Below, piece after piece: positions 11,401 to 23,726 of a stretch of 64,000 bases of DNA (positions within the stretch are counted from its first letter, which is position 1; each line of letters starts with the position of its first letter). The notes below the pieces were generated by a model. It saw only the letters and a list, made by a program, of their open reading frames with translations, was not told the DNA's origin and searched no databases. The stretch comes from Pempheris klunzingeri. Its lineage: Eukaryota; Chordata; Actinopteri; Acropomatiformes; Pempheridae. A program made the translations under genes and the position numbers. The stretch covers positions 1,849,001-1,913,000 of the forward strand of contig NC_092020.1 in NCBI RefSeq assembly GCF_042242105.1. Direction: 5' to 3'.

Positions 11401-11513
11401 TCTTATTAGTCAGTGCATGTTTATGTGTGTGTTAATATGCCTGTGCCTGCTCTCATATCCAGGCTCCTGAGTTTTCATAGTTTTCTCTTCCTTTTTCTTT
11501 TGCAGATATGTGA
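8469..11513 (+). CDS. rgcc: RGCC (RGC-32)-like regulator of cell cycle, five coding exons
   Basis: Coding exons are 8469-8490, 9296-9460, 10108-10188, 10851-10913 and 11506-11513; they join to 339 nt, or 112 residues. Every junction is GT-AG and every intron is phase 1. The introns are 805, 647, 662 and 592 nt. The N-terminal part (residues 8-30) is acidic and amphipathic (LELGELLQEFQDVVEEL), matching the DLCEFDAVL-type helix of RGCC. A Ser/Asp/Glu-rich middle (DDSGVEDSDYSSEASLGN) matches the family's DSSGFSDSESADSLYRN segment. The C-terminal block KAKLGDTRELESFINMLDQ matches the family's most conserved block, and both proteins end in a final Met. RGCC is a small nuclear/cytoplasmic protein reported to bind CDK1 and SMADs. 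This copy is shorter than human RGCC (137 residues) and divergent, so it may be a paralogue and not the direct orthologue. Confidence 0.85.
9296..9460 (+). CDS. rgcc: RGCC-like exon 2 (N-terminal helix and acidic segment)
   Basis: This 165-nt phase 1-1 exon encodes most of the N-terminal half, residues 8-62. The acceptor CGCAG precedes ACTTGGACCTC, and the donor is GTGAGT after TCTGATTACA. It carries the predicted amphipathic helix and ends in the acidic DDSGVEDSDY stretch. Confidence 0.85.
10108..10188 (+). CDS. rgcc: RGCC-like exon 3 (Ser/Glu-rich linker)
   Basis: This 81-nt phase 1-1 exon follows a long pyrimidine tract ending CCCCCAG; the donor is GTACTA, weaker than the others. It encodes SSEASLGNSL, NTSEEELH and the start of the lysine block. 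The weak donor and in-frame length make it the exon most likely to be skipped. Confidence 0.8.
10851..10913 (+). CDS. rgcc: RGCC-like exon 4 (conserved C-terminal block)
   Basis: This 63-nt exon lies between the acceptor CTTTCTGCAG and the donor GTATGT. It encodes AKLGDTRELESF followed by INMLDQELA, the family signature that identifies the gene. Confidence 0.88.
11506..11513 (+). CDS. rgcc: RGCC-like exon 5 (last two codons and stop)
   Basis: After the acceptor CTTTTGCAG, the bases ATATGTGA complete an Asp codon carried over from exon 4, then encode Met and stop. Human RGCC also ends with Met straight after the conserved block, which supports this tiny coding portion. The 3' UTR follows in the same exon. 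Confidence 0.7.
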
Positions 11514-12090
11514 ACAGAGAGAGAAAGTGAGCCACGTAGCCACGGAGGGGTCAGGCTGGGGGCGACATGGCTGGCTACTGCCGAGCAGGCAGGCGGATCT
11601 ACACCAGAGCAGATCTGAGGGAGCAAATGCTCCCCTGGCTGCTCCAGGGGAAAAGGCTAACATCAAAATGCAACACCCTCAGACCTCTGGCGACGGCGTG
11701 TCCAGCCGCCAAGACGACATCCCTGCTGCATCAGATCCAAGATGTGACCGAAAGTAGACAAAGCTTCCATCTGTCCAGGAAGAGAATGCAAATGCTGCTG
11801 AGAGTATAAAAAGCAAATTTCCATAAGTAGCATTCCAATAAAGGGCCCTAAATTCTCAGTGCCATATGCATATTTTTTTTGAAGGAGGCTGATCATTGTT
11901 TAGTTCAAAATTACAAATGGCACTTTAGGTTTAAAGTAATTTCAAGTCCAAGGGATTCAGATCTGCTCTGTAACATCAAATGCCGTTTATGTGCCGATGC
12001 TTCCAGTGTACAGTTCTTGTTAATATTCTTTTTTTAAATAAAAATTGTTGTACAGATGAATGCACATATAAATAAAGCCACATTTTGATG
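11514..12090 (+). other. Probable 3' UTR of the RGCC-like gene with several AATAAA signals
   Basis: After the stop at 11511-11513 the sequence carries AATAAA at 11837-11842, 12037-12042 and 12071-12076. The last two sit in A+T-rich sequence close together and would end a UTR of about 0.55 kb; the first would give about 0.35 kb. The overlapping 114- and 80-codon frames at 11.4-11.8 kb lie in this UTR and have no family resemblance. Confidence 0.5.
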
Positions 12091-14489
12091 GAATTTTCGA
12101 TATACTTCATGTTTTTTTTGTTGGCATGTATAAAGCTAAATTGAATCTTTCTCCACATTCAGTGGAGAGAAACTGCTGGCCTTGCTGGCCACATTCGATT
12201 CTACACACACATGATGTTGAAAGCCTTTCACTTTTCTAAAAATACTCCTGACAGTACTGACAACAAATTATATTCAATGTGCCGACACCTTCACTTTCTC
12301 CTAAATTGACTGTTGCTACTGTCACACCACATGTCTCAGGAGCTCCTCACCCATTCTTCTTTGTTTGTACCTATGCATCCTGAACGTCTGTTCTGATTAC
12401 GCTTTGAGTTTCACTTCTGCCACCAAATCAGGAAACCCACAAATTTAGCTCAAAAAACCATGCGAAGACAGCTTAAAGAGGAAGTGCGTCAGTTGTGCTG
12501 TGAGAAACAATGCTCGTTTACACTTTGTGCGGTAATTCTTTTGCAGAGGCTGTGACCCCGCTATAACTTATGACCACAAACCCAGGCTTTGAACTGAAGG
12601 AAGGAAATTGTTTGAGTTGCCTGTACAAGAGCATCTTAGCAGTTCCCAAGCTGTGACTTCTCCAGCATGGTTGTTTTTTACATTCTGCTGTCATCTCAAT
12701 GTAGTGTAGGTCCACCAAGTGTAATCCATTCACTGTTGTCAAAGCAACATTGCTTAAAAGAAACAGACAAGGCCAAGGTGAATGTTGTGGTTGTAAGGTG
12801 TGATTTTTCACTTGTGACTTGTAATTTTACATTGAGTGACATCAGCGGTATAATCCAGCTGAAGTATGCAAAGTTATTTTTAGTCTGCTGACGAACTGCC
12901 AGATTTGAGTAAAGAATGAATGAGGAACTATAACCAACAATCTCTGAAATATTTTGCTTCCCCGCTTAGTGTAATCACACATAAGACTAAGGAAAAGTTT
13001 TGCCCTCTCGGAAGCAGAGATGTCAGGGACCAACAGCTTATTGAATTGTCATTGTTTTCTCCTTAAAAATCCCCAGACAGCCGGTTGATACGACCCGTCA
13101 TCTGTACCGCCGGCCCAGGTGATATATTCTGGATAGACTGCTCGGGTGGTGCTGCCTTTTGACATCATGTCAGCGGCAGCGGCCAAAGGAAGGAAAGCTG
13201 GACATTTAAGATGCCGTTCTTTGTCTGTTTGTGTCTCATTAAGAGACAGTTTGTTCTGAAAGTTCACCGCTCTGAACTCTGGCCATCTATTTAACTCTGC
13301 TGACCGGGACCAAAGTTGGCTCTGGAGAGAGAGAGCGGTACAGCAGGGAGAGCAAATGAGCTTAAAATTTGACATTACTGTAAAGCAAAAAGGAGCAGTG
13401 CGAGGAGAAAGAGACCAAAAGGCACACGGGTGTTCAAACAATAGGGAAACGCACAGGGGTGATGTAGAGTAACCTGCTCCTCCCGTGTTGTCTGATCCAC
13501 TTAGAGAAAACTGAGATGACTGATTGAGGCCACAGCTGTTCAGGATAGTAACAAACAAAGTTGGCTTTGACATGATGGAACTTCCCGTACAAACGTGGGG
13601 CACATCCTGTTTTCAGAGACTTAAGGCGAAGAATTGCAACAATGCAGGAAACGTGGCGGTGTAGTACAGATGGAGCTGAAAGGCATTTGATTAGAATTCT
13701 CTCTGTGTTTGTCCCATGGTGGGTACGTAACACTGTGTTTCATAGCTGTAGCGCTGTAGCCCGTCTGGTACTTGACATTGCTGCCACACTTACCTGCTCT
13801 AATCCACATTGTCATTTCATTCAACACGAAAAAGTCACCAGCAGCTAATTACGTTGTATGATTTTTATTAGATTGCTCTTCAGCGGGATCTGATGTAATA
13901 AATCAGTTTGTCTTCTGGGAACACCTCCCTGTTGTTTCGCTAATTACTATGAGACCGGTATTTGATTGGCAGTGCACCAAAGTAAGAGGCCGATATGTCA
14001 GCCAGTCGCCTTGTTTAGATAACAGACAGAGTAAATGATGAATGAACTGAGTTCATTAGCTGGTAAATTAAAATGAAGTGATATCACGATGAGACAGTGA
14101 ATGGTCTTGAGAGATGAAGATATAATGAATATGTTGTACTCCTTTTTGACCCTCACCTACAAACTAGGGCATCTTGGTGATAAATGTCACAAAGACTTAA
14201 AATCTCTATTCACAACGCCGGTTTGTTTTAAGCTAGTTAACAAGCTAATGAAGATGTAATTGAGTACAGCAGAAAAGAGGCACTTGCTATTATCAGACAA
14301 TGAGTAAATGAAATAGAGATATGGCCTGTGCAGTGAGGCTATCATGGCCGAGATGAGTGCAGCATGCAGAGCACGCAGTCTCCTGTCATCTGCCTGATGA
14401 GAGACTGGAGCAACGCCTCTCCCCCGAGAGCTCCCCAAATGGTCCAGGCTAACAATGCTCTCCCAAGGAATTAGCTGGCTCAACCGCCC

Positions 14490-14520
<31 letters not shown>
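14490..14520. repeat. (CA)n dinucleotide microsatellite
   Basis: About fifteen uninterrupted AC units in the intergenic spacer. Confidence 0.97.
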
Positions 14521-14522
<2 letters not shown>

Positions 14523-15039
14523 AAGTGATATTCTGAGGGGGTCTTACATAACTGGGGCCAGTCTCTGAGTCCAGATCAAGGACTCAGATCATTGCTTTGT
14601 TATTCTTGCAGAACTTACAAAAGGCAAAACGAGAAGTTTAAACCATAAAAGGAGTCAGTGGCTCATATGACACCTCTTCAAAGTCATGTAAGATATTTAT
14701 ACAAGCCATAAATACTGTAAAACTATTTTTCAGACCTGCAGCAATGACTTACTGACTACAGGGGAGGATTTTAAGTCCATACATTAGCGCACTAGCAACA
14801 TGATCTATGTGATATTTGCTGCTACGGTGAAGAAAAATGCCAATCACAAGATAGCATCACCGGAGTACACGTGAGCCGTGCTCCTTTTATGATGCACGGT
14901 GTTCACACTAATAAAACCAACTGGACTTTTGGGTCAGTGTGCTCGGATCCAGGTTCAGGTCCCTGATGTGAAAGCCTTCTTATATAACTTCATTTTTGCC
15001 TGGTGGTGTTGTTTATGTTTACCACAAAATCCATGTACG

Positions 15040-15510
15040 GACCTTTATAGCTTCTAGAGCATGTATCCTAATGGCCTAAGTGATCCCTTGACATTTCCAC
15101 TAGCTCTGACATGGGGCTGACTTTTTGTGGTTTTGAGTGAACTATCTCAACAACTCCTCGGTGGACTGTCATGAGATGTGCAGACAGATATTTGCATTTT
15201 CCACATAAGAATTGCAATGACCTAGGAGATCATCTTACTTTTCACCAAGTGACCTTTCATCCTTAGGTCAAAACCTCTGTTTGTCTGATGCCTTGTTTAT
15301 GACCAAATACCTACATAAGTAATGGAATTCCCATCAGTCTTAGCTGTACTTTATGTGTAGCACTAATTAGCAAATGTTACCAAGCTAATGTACAAAGCTA
15401 AGATGGTAGACACAGAAAACATTATACCTGCTAAACATCTGCATGTTGTCATTGTGAGCATGCTGATGTTAGCATGTAGCTCAAAGCACAACAATGGCTG
15501 ACTACATCGT
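15040..15510. repeat. Decayed interspersed repeat of a type abundant in percomorph fishes
   Basis: Recognisable phrases in order are AACTATCTCAACAACTCCTC, GGTGGACTGTCATGAGATGT, ATGACCAAATACCTACATAA, GCACTAATTAGCAAATGTTA and GTGAGCATGCTGATGTTAGC. I recall these phrases as typical of a high-copy family in spiny-rayed fish genomes. The copy is mutated and has no open frame. Class and exact ends are uncertain. Confidence 0.6.
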
Positions 15511-18500
15511 CTCTCTGTCAGTGTTGCTTTGTGGGCCTACATTGACATCCAAACACCACTGGTCCGATTTCTATGGATGGTGATTACATACATAAATGGC
15601 AGTCACAATATTTTTGTTGGTCTTGTTTAGTCACAATAATCCTGCCTCCAGCCCCTGACGTTGTTAGATTTAGACCAGCCAAGTGTTGGTGCCACTCCGG
15701 GACCAGTTTTCCTGGCTGAGAGCCAGTACTTTTGCTGTCAAAACACAAAGAAGTGGTTCGACGTTTGCCACCAGCTGCTGTAGACTCTGAATGTTGTTTT
15801 AGACATCGGAAATTTGTATAGTAACTGAAGATTTTTTTTTAGCTAACTCATAATTAAGCACATTGATCTGTTTTTTTTCAGCTGTATCTAAAAAAACAAC
15901 TTCTATGGATCTTAAAATGAAATAGATCTATAATGCAATACTCAACTCTTTGCGGAGAAAAAAAAAATCTCTACTACCTCATTTTGGAGTCATTAGTGCT
16001 GTGGAAACTTTGGAATGGGTTATTTGGATGTTTGACATTGCTGTCATGTAAATCCAAGTTTAAACCTATAGCCATGTAATTTCCTGTTTTGCTCTCTGAC
16101 TCCTCAGACCTCATTGTATAGAGAAAGAAACCAGTTATTATGTTGAGACGAGTTCATTCCCAAAGAATGTGACTCATCCAGCCTTCCCTGGACTTCAAAT
16201 GAGCCATTACATCACTGCTGACTGGGGATTTCTTGTCGCCACTTCATCCTTCCTCTTTCAACTCAGACAGGCAATTTACTAGAATTCATTACTGAAACTA
16301 ACAAACAACATAAAACATATCAAAGAGCCCAAATATAACTCCATTCTTGTGAGAGCCTGTGTCACACGTTGGGGTCTCTTAAGGTGCATCTTTACAGCTG
16401 TGGAAGTGTTTCCAGTGTGTTTGTAGTTACAGTAGTAGCAGATTGACCTGACTGAACTGACTGCCTTGCTGCTGAATTTTCAATCCATTTCAGTGGTGTA
16501 AAACATTCTTGGGGCCAAGATGTTACTTCTCTCTCATCAATTAGCTGACTTAGCTATCTTTCTGTCACAGCTGATAACACCTGACAGTAAAACAGGAACT
16601 AAAGTTAATCTATTGCGTGTGAATATGCACTTGTTTTCAATTTATTTTATGTGTAAACACTGGAGGCAAATGGACCTGCTTTTTAACATATATTCAAATT
16701 AGATTCCCATCAGCAAAACTACTGCATCTTTAAAAAGAAAATTGTCAAAGTTTTATGAGGTCAGACGTTTATCAAACTCTATGATTAAGTATTTACAATA
16801 GTATATACAAAATCTATTTGGGTAAAAATTGCCATGCAAACGTGTTCAGTCTCTGCCTCTCGGGGTAAAAATAGGCTTAACTTCAAAGGATGTTTCCAGT
16901 ATTTCACAGGAAAAAAATGGTACAGATTTTTTTTTTTTTTTTTGAGTAAGCTTAGATACTGAAGTCAAACTCACAGTGTACTTGATCTGAAAGATCTGTG
17001 AAAAGCCTGGTAGCCTGGATTAGCAGTGAAGATCAAATTGGTGCCACTGAAAGTCATTGTGATGTGATCTAAGTGATAAGATACTTTTTTGCACCGTCCT
17101 CTGGGAGTCCTCTGTAGTCTGTACCGGAGCAGCACAGGCCGGCGAGTTCAGACACTAAAGGTCCACTGACGCAACCTTCCCCTGCCACCAGCAACCCACA
17201 TCTGAGGCAGATATTAGTGGACTGCCATCTGATGGTGAACTTTAGCTGATGCAACTGAGAGATAACGCCGGGCCTGGCCTCAGCTGGTGAAGAATGCCTT
17301 TGCAAAATAGCTCTGAAACTGTGAGATAATGCTGTGAATAATGAGAGCAGTTAGAGAAGAAATGGAACATCCTGGAAGTTGTGAATCTTGTCATGAAACT
17401 TCGTCTCCCATCCCGCCATCAGAACTGGACCAACTAGTAGGAAAAATTAGCCGTCAAGCCGCATCTCGAGGTAATAGCATTTTCTGGACAGGAAACAGGA
17501 TAGATACTGTGTAGAGACTTAAAATGTGCTTGTTGCCTGCTGTTGTTACTTCCCTCACACACACTGGGAGCATGCAGGCTTTAGTCTCAGCAGCCTCAGT
17601 GGTATCTCCAGGCCATCCATCTTGCAGGGGGCAGATCATTATGTAGTCGACAGGCAGCTTTAGGCCAGGGACAGGTGGGACTGCTTGTACTAGATGAACT
17701 ATAGGCTGTTACTGTTCTTTACTGGACCTCCATAAAAACCAAACCAGTCCCTTTTACTGTTGAATAGTACATAACACTTGAGCTTGTTCCATTCTTGCAA
17801 AGCCGCTCCCCTTTTGTTGCACCCAAAACTGCATTTAAAGACTCACTGTTATTCTATCTTTTCATTTCTTACCAGCAAATCACATTAAAAGACCAAAAAC
17901 AGCAATGAATTCATCCCGCTAACAAGTGCTGTCTGTGTAGCCACAGCTTGTAGTTTATGTCTGTGTACCCCAGAACTTCATCCAAAAACCATTAAAAACA
18001 CACAAAACGTTCACACCATTGTGTGATACTCCAGTTTATTTTGAAACCACTCTGCAGCAGCATTTTCTCTGGACAGTAGCTCCATGTTGGGCAGACATCA
18101 CTGAGCATGCTGGGCAATGCGGCTCCTTGCTTTGCTAGTTTGACAAGCAATGAGGAAAGAGCACTGTGTTCATTGTAATTAAAGAATATGTCACCCAGTG
18201 CACCAGCCTGGCTCTTGTTTGGCTCTTTTCTCTGTGCTTTTAATGGTTTTTTGATGACAGTGAGTTCAATAGCACAAAAGCATACGCTACATCTGGCCGT
18301 GGCTTCAGAGTCAGTACTTGTTGGCAGGATATATTCATTGTTTGTTTTGGTCTCTTTATGGGATTTGTTGATAATAATAAAAAAAAAAAGAAAAAATATG
18401 CCGGCCGTATCCTTTGCATGCAAAAGCTGTGTGATTTTTCTTTTTTTTTTTTTTTTGGAGGAACAGTGCTCTCAACTTTACAGAGATGGTCTCTTGAATC

Positions 18501-19381
18501 GTGATGCTCTCTCTAGAATCATTTTGTAGGATGAAAAATATATGAAAACACTATTATCAGCACCAAACGTTTTGGCCTCACGCCCACTGAAAATGGATGT
18601 CATGTTCTATATTCATGAGAACCACAATAAGATACAGAAAGAATAGATATTTTATTTTGATTACTCCAGTTTGCGCGATTATAAATACATTCTATGGACA
18701 TAAACATAGAAGTAACAGGGCATCTTTAGTAAGCTGTACAATGATTCTGAAATAACAGATTTATCATGATGTGTTTGAGCTCAAAGACCGTTGTTCTTGT
18801 TGGTGTCAGTCTTCGGTTCTATTGAAAAATGTGTTACAGTATCTGAATCTAAGGAAAACCTGAAAAATATACCAGTGATTTGTCTATGCTCTGTGGGTAC
18901 AAAAGAAAATTGTCAAGAGTGTGTTTTTCACATGGAAATAATAGATTATTGATGTTTTGACAAAATGTAGAAAGATTTCCCTTTGGAGAAAAACAGGCTA
19001 TTTGAATTTAAACTACAAGAGTTTTGGTTCAGTGACTGGTTCTACACTGCTTCCCAATAAGTAATGTTAATTAGCTTCTTAGTCAGCAGAGAGACATAGA
19101 AACTCAAGACAATTAGACCTTAAATGATTGGAAATGAGCCAGTAGTCCAGATTATGGCACTTACAAAGTAGAAGAAAGAGAAAACTGCGAGACAGAGGCA
19201 GATCTGCTCAGATTGCATTTTGTGGAAAAAAAAAACTGCATGAAAGAGGAAGAAGAGAGCAAAGATGAATGAGACGGGAAGAGAGAGATGAGGGCGAGTG
19301 AGAGGAAATATAGGTAACAACACGTTCACTGTGGTAGAAATAAAATTCTCAATATCTGCGCACACACACTGCACACGCTGA

Positions 19382-19386
<5 letters not shown>

Positions 19387-19418
<32 letters not shown>
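19387..19418. repeat. (CA)n dinucleotide microsatellite
   Basis: About sixteen uninterrupted AC units. It produces a spurious valine/cysteine repeat frame on the minus strand. Confidence 0.97.
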
Positions 19419-19420
<2 letters not shown>

Positions 19421-19982
19421 GCAGCTCTCTCCCAGCGGGTGGCACTGTGTAATTTGGCACATCCATTTCCTAGGCTGGGTTTGTCTTCAGCGTTGTCGGA
19501 GTAGTCACAAACCCCACCGGGGTATTCCAGCCAATCCTTGAATGATGTCACTTTCGAAAACACACTCACTGAACTGCAAACAAATCCCGACTGTGGAAAA
19601 GTGTCTGGCTCATAACTGTCCCATTTTTCTGCTGGCGGTGATTCTTGACGTAGAAAGTTTGGACTAATTTCATCGAGCCTTCAGGTATCTGATCGCTGAG
19701 GGAGTCTGACCTCGTTTTCTCTCATTGCACCACACCACTGCACTTTCCATGGTCTTCCCCTTTGGTCTGGCACTTAATTATGTGGCTCTTCACAGGGCCA
19801 TGTATCCCAAACCATGTCCCCGAGGCCACCAGGTCTACCCCTGCCAATACTCAGTGACATCTGCTCTGCTTTAACAGCATATGGGAAAATTACATGGCAA
19901 AAAACAAGTTGCCCTCCCATGACATTTATTCCCTTTGATACTTCACTCTCAACTTCACCACTCAATTTTAGCCCTGTGCCAC

Positions 19983-19986
<4 letters not shown>

Positions 19987-20029
<43 letters not shown>
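19987..20029. repeat. (TG)n dinucleotide microsatellite
   Basis: More than twenty uninterrupted TG units, one of the longest dinucleotide arrays in the window and likely polymorphic. Confidence 0.97.
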
Positions 20030-20030
<1 letters not shown>

Positions 20031-21720
20031 GGAGCCAATGGAAACTGACCTCCCTCCACTGAAGACGAATCAGATGAGGAGACTTTGAATCATATTCTGT
20101 CTTAAAAGGTTGGTTCACCCACGTTTAGGAAAAAAATTAAATAAAATAAATAAAACAACCAGCCAAACAAACAAAAACATATTTTGACAACATAATCTTC
20201 CTGGTGCAAAAGTTGCACTTGCTGTAAATTTTTCAGGAGCATTCAGCCACATCTAATGGTCCTCATGAGCAAATGTACGTTGGTATAATAAATAATAAAT
20301 CAATAATGCATGGAGTGTGGATGGAATGTTGTTTATGGTGCTAACACCACTGAAAAAATTATATTTAAACCAAACAGATTTTTTGGCCACAACACTAACA
20401 CACTGCTGCCGTTTCAATTGATCCAACAAACCTGTTTGTAAAATAATTGCTCATTTACAAATCCAGCAGATACAGAGCAACATTAGCATTCTTTTACAGT
20501 CATGCTTCTGGCTTCCTGATGAGTTTAAGTCCAATATTCATGCTCTGTTTGGGTCTCCACCAACTCCTTTATAATTCACAGACCTTGCTTTTAACTGATT
20601 TTAGTGGAACTGCTTTCCACTCAAGAACAATTCCTAAAACAGTTGAACTATTAGAGTGTTATTTGTGGATTATCTGGAGTAGCAAAGACATCTTTTAGAT
20701 GTCACAGATGTCATATAAAGTGAATTCTTCAAGGCTGTAGGCACCACAAACAAAAGTCACTTCACTTTCTTTGTATTGCGGAGGCAAAAGAATAAAACTA
20801 ATTTCTCAAAAGCATGACATTTAAAACCATGGTTACATGCCACAATAGGCAAGCTATTTGCTATTTGCAAGCTATTTGGGAGACTTAAATTATTAAGGAC
20901 ATATTGCAGTAAAACAGGCTTACATCCTTTTTGAATTTAGAAAAATATCTTGTCTTGCCAAAATGCCATAAATGCCATGTTTGTTCATTTAACGACACAA
21001 AACAAGGTACAGCTGATATTATTGCTACTAAAACAAGTTTGACTATTTGCATAGCCTACTCATAATATATGCACAAGCACACAGACATTATTAAATGTTT
21101 CTGTATGTATGAGACAGCTCCAGGAAGAAAGGAACTGCTTGTTTCTCTCATAGTGTCTGCAGCTCAGATGAAGATGGTGGCTGATTAGGAGGTGAGCCCC
21201 ATATAAGGCAGGATGAGCAAAAACAAGATGACTCATATAGATCAGCAATCTCCAAGCAATTTCCCTCAAATAACCCCTTCTCTCTTTCTGCTACTGGCAG
21301 GATCGGTGATGAGCTGACCAGACTGTGCTTCTCGCTCTGCTGCGCCTCCAATCATTAAATACCAGGGGAAGTTGTAATGGAATACTTCATAAAAATGTTG
21401 AGGTCTATGTGCATGAAGAATTTAAGAATTGCAACACTGATCTGGGATCACTGGTCAGGTCACATTACTGCACTTAGCTGTAACGCAGGAGACAATCTGT
21501 ACTATGCCAAGATACTTAATGAAAATTGTCAGTTTTACTCGCAGAATCAATAGCTCCAGTTTTCTCGCACAGAACAACATATAATAGGATGCAATATGAG
21601 TACATCAAGGCAATCTTTTCACAATCTCCCATTGCTGCAGCACTACTTTGCATGAATTACAGTAAAATCTGGAGTTATGCACGCAGATAGGCCCCAAGCT
21701 GTTAGCCTGTTTTTCTCAAA

Positions 21721-21800
21721 GGTTTCAGCGAGAGAAAAGGAGAGAGGGAGGAGGAGGAGGGGAGAGAGGAAGAGGGAGGTAGAGAGGAAGTCCTGGGGGG
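21721..21800. repeat. Purine-rich (GGGAGGA/GAGA) tract
   Basis: Nearly all purines on the plus strand, with short G runs, lying just beyond the likely end of the nlgn3 transcript. Confidence 0.85.
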
Positions 21801-22199
21801 GAGACTTGCACTTGCTGCAAGAATATTTCTTTCTTTAACTCATTCAAAATGGAAATAATAAAAAGTCATAAAAGGGAGGAAAAGAACTTTGATCAAGAGA
21901 GAAAAAAGTTTTGTGAAACTTTATGTTCTTCATTTTTTACAGTTTTAATTTGGCACATGGCACAATCAGCATTTATGCATCTGGTATACATAAATAAATA
22001 TTAAATATTTTATACATAAATATACATATAGAGCTCTTACAAAGACACCTAGTGTGGTCTTGGCTTAGGATGTTCGAAATGACAACAACATTATATAGAA
22101 ATTATTTGTCTTGGTGCTTTGTAGTCTGAACAGTGTTTCAATTGTTTTGTAAGTGAGAGCGATATCTCCATAGAAGCCCTATACATATATGTATGTATG

Positions 22200-22573
22200 C
22201 CCATATTTATATATATATTCAAAGAAATACAAGTGTGCACTGATGTAGGTTTATTCAGTGCAAACAGGCCACTGTCTGCGTTTGAAGAGGAACTCTTACA
22301 AAGTCAATGGAATCATGTCAGTTAGTTCAGTTGAATCTTTAGCTATTTTTTTTTTCTCTTACACATAAAATAATAGATTTATTTTTTAATCTTTAAGCAA
22401 AATTAGACATATATAACTTTGAAAATAACAAAAGTGCTATTTCGCAAAGACAGACACCCAGAGACGCAGCAGAAACACTACTGGTGGTGAACCAAAATCA
22501 ACAACATGAGAAAGTACTGAGCCCCCACCCCCCCGAAAACCACATTATACAACCTACAAACAAAAAAACAGGT

Positions 22574-22607
<34 letters not shown>

Positions 22608-23726
22608 TCTCTCTCTCACACACAAACACACACACACACACACAGACTCACTCACTCACCACTCTTGCTTTTGCAAGTTCCGACAATGTGTCTCTTCCTT
22701 TATCTCAGCCTCTTAACCACGCTTGCACGCAAGAAATGAGAAATCATTTTCACATGCACACAAACACACAGGTGCTCTAAGCAGCATGTGTACGTGCACA
22801 CCTTGTGAAGATAATATCAGATAGCTTAACAGATAAATTGGCTGTAAAAGATGCACTTTTTTCTTAACAAAACAATCACAGTAACATAGTATTTATCTCT
22901 GCCTTCTCATCTCCTGGTAAGAGCTGTCCCAGACAAATTATTTCTATACGAGATAAAAAAAAAGAAAAAAAAAAGATAACACCATTTGTGTGGCTGTTGT
23001 GTTGGTACGCAACAGAAAGAAAAAATGAGTCGCCCAAAATGGGTTTAAAATCTCTACATCTGCATATCCTCTAGGTTCCCATCCTGGTTTCAGTCTCTCA
23101 TCTTTGAGTCTCATCGGCTTGTAACTAACTCCACTTGGAATAGTCTCAGGGAATAGAAATAATGACAAAAAAGAAGAAGCTTTGTAAGGCATTGAAACGT
23201 AAAACAAAACAAAGAAGCAATTAAAAACATTTTGCGTATATTGACGTAGAGGCCATTGTTCGAGATGTGTCTCCCGCAGGAGGGAGGGATGGGAAATAAA
23301 AAGCACTTCTCTTTGTTTTTGTTATGAATTCAAGAAAAAAAAGTGTTGATATCTCCTCAGTCTGCTTAAAAAGGCTTTTAAAATGATTATTTTAGAAAAA
23401 AACACTGCAGAAAGAACCCCTCCCCCGATCAGAAGAAGGGAGGCAGTTTGATTTTGGCAGCTCTGCACAACTTGACATCCATGAGAGAGCTCTCAGCAAC
23501 TCTCCTCGTAGTAAAAGTCTAGTTAAATCTCTTCACGTTTTAATCCGACTCATGCCCTTCCCCTCCCCTCCCCCTCGCAGCCCTCCCCCTCCCTGTGATA
23601 TTTATAAAACACAATCCTCTCCTGCGTTCGTTCATCCTCCTGCTCCTCCTCCTCCTCTACCACCACCACCACTACCGCCGCCTCCGCCTCCCCCGCTTGC
23701 GCCGGCTGCCCCTGGCCGCCTTAAAG
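22200..23726 (-). other. nlgn3: Probable nlgn3 3' UTR
   Basis: This is downstream of the neuroligin stop codon (23727-23729). Minus-strand AATAAA signals (TTTATT on plus) occur at 22378-22383 and 22250-22255, giving a UTR of about 1.35-1.5 kb. The first 190 nt of UTR (23540-23715) are a purine-rich stretch on the transcript (GGAGGAGGAG type). Two CA arrays at 22.57-22.64 kb would be GU repeats in the RNA. The UTR end is a guess from the signals alone. Confidence 0.45.
22575..22644. repeat. Compound (CA)n microsatellite
   Basis: There are two CA runs, 22575-22605 and 22627-22644, separated by TTTCTCTCTCTC-like sequence. They lie in the probable nlgn3 3' UTR. Confidence 0.93.

Larger units (their letters stand above)
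12091..22200. other. Gene-free spacer between the convergent RGCC-like and nlgn3 3' ends
   Basis: About 10 kb holds no exon I can support. It contains (CA)n/(GT)n microsatellites, poly-T runs near 16.93 kb and 18.44 kb, one decayed interspersed repeat (about 15.04-15.51 kb), and an unbroken G/A-rich tract at 21.72-21.80 kb. The segment at 13.80-14.13 kb has dense ATTA-type motifs and looks like a possible conserved non-coding element, but that cannot be tested from one sequence. Confidence 0.6.

Noticed and set aside
11413..11757. A 114-codon frame spanning the last RGCC-like exon
   Set aside because: It runs through intron and 3' UTR in a frame other than the RGCC reading frame; the RGCC frame ends properly at 11513.
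19120..20118. Frames containing runs of Val-Cys or His-Thr
   Set aside because: These are translations of the CA/GT microsatellites, not proteins.
22575..22644. Possible CRISPR-like array
   Set aside because: It is a plain CA microsatellite with no repeat-spacer structure, and the genome is eukaryotic.
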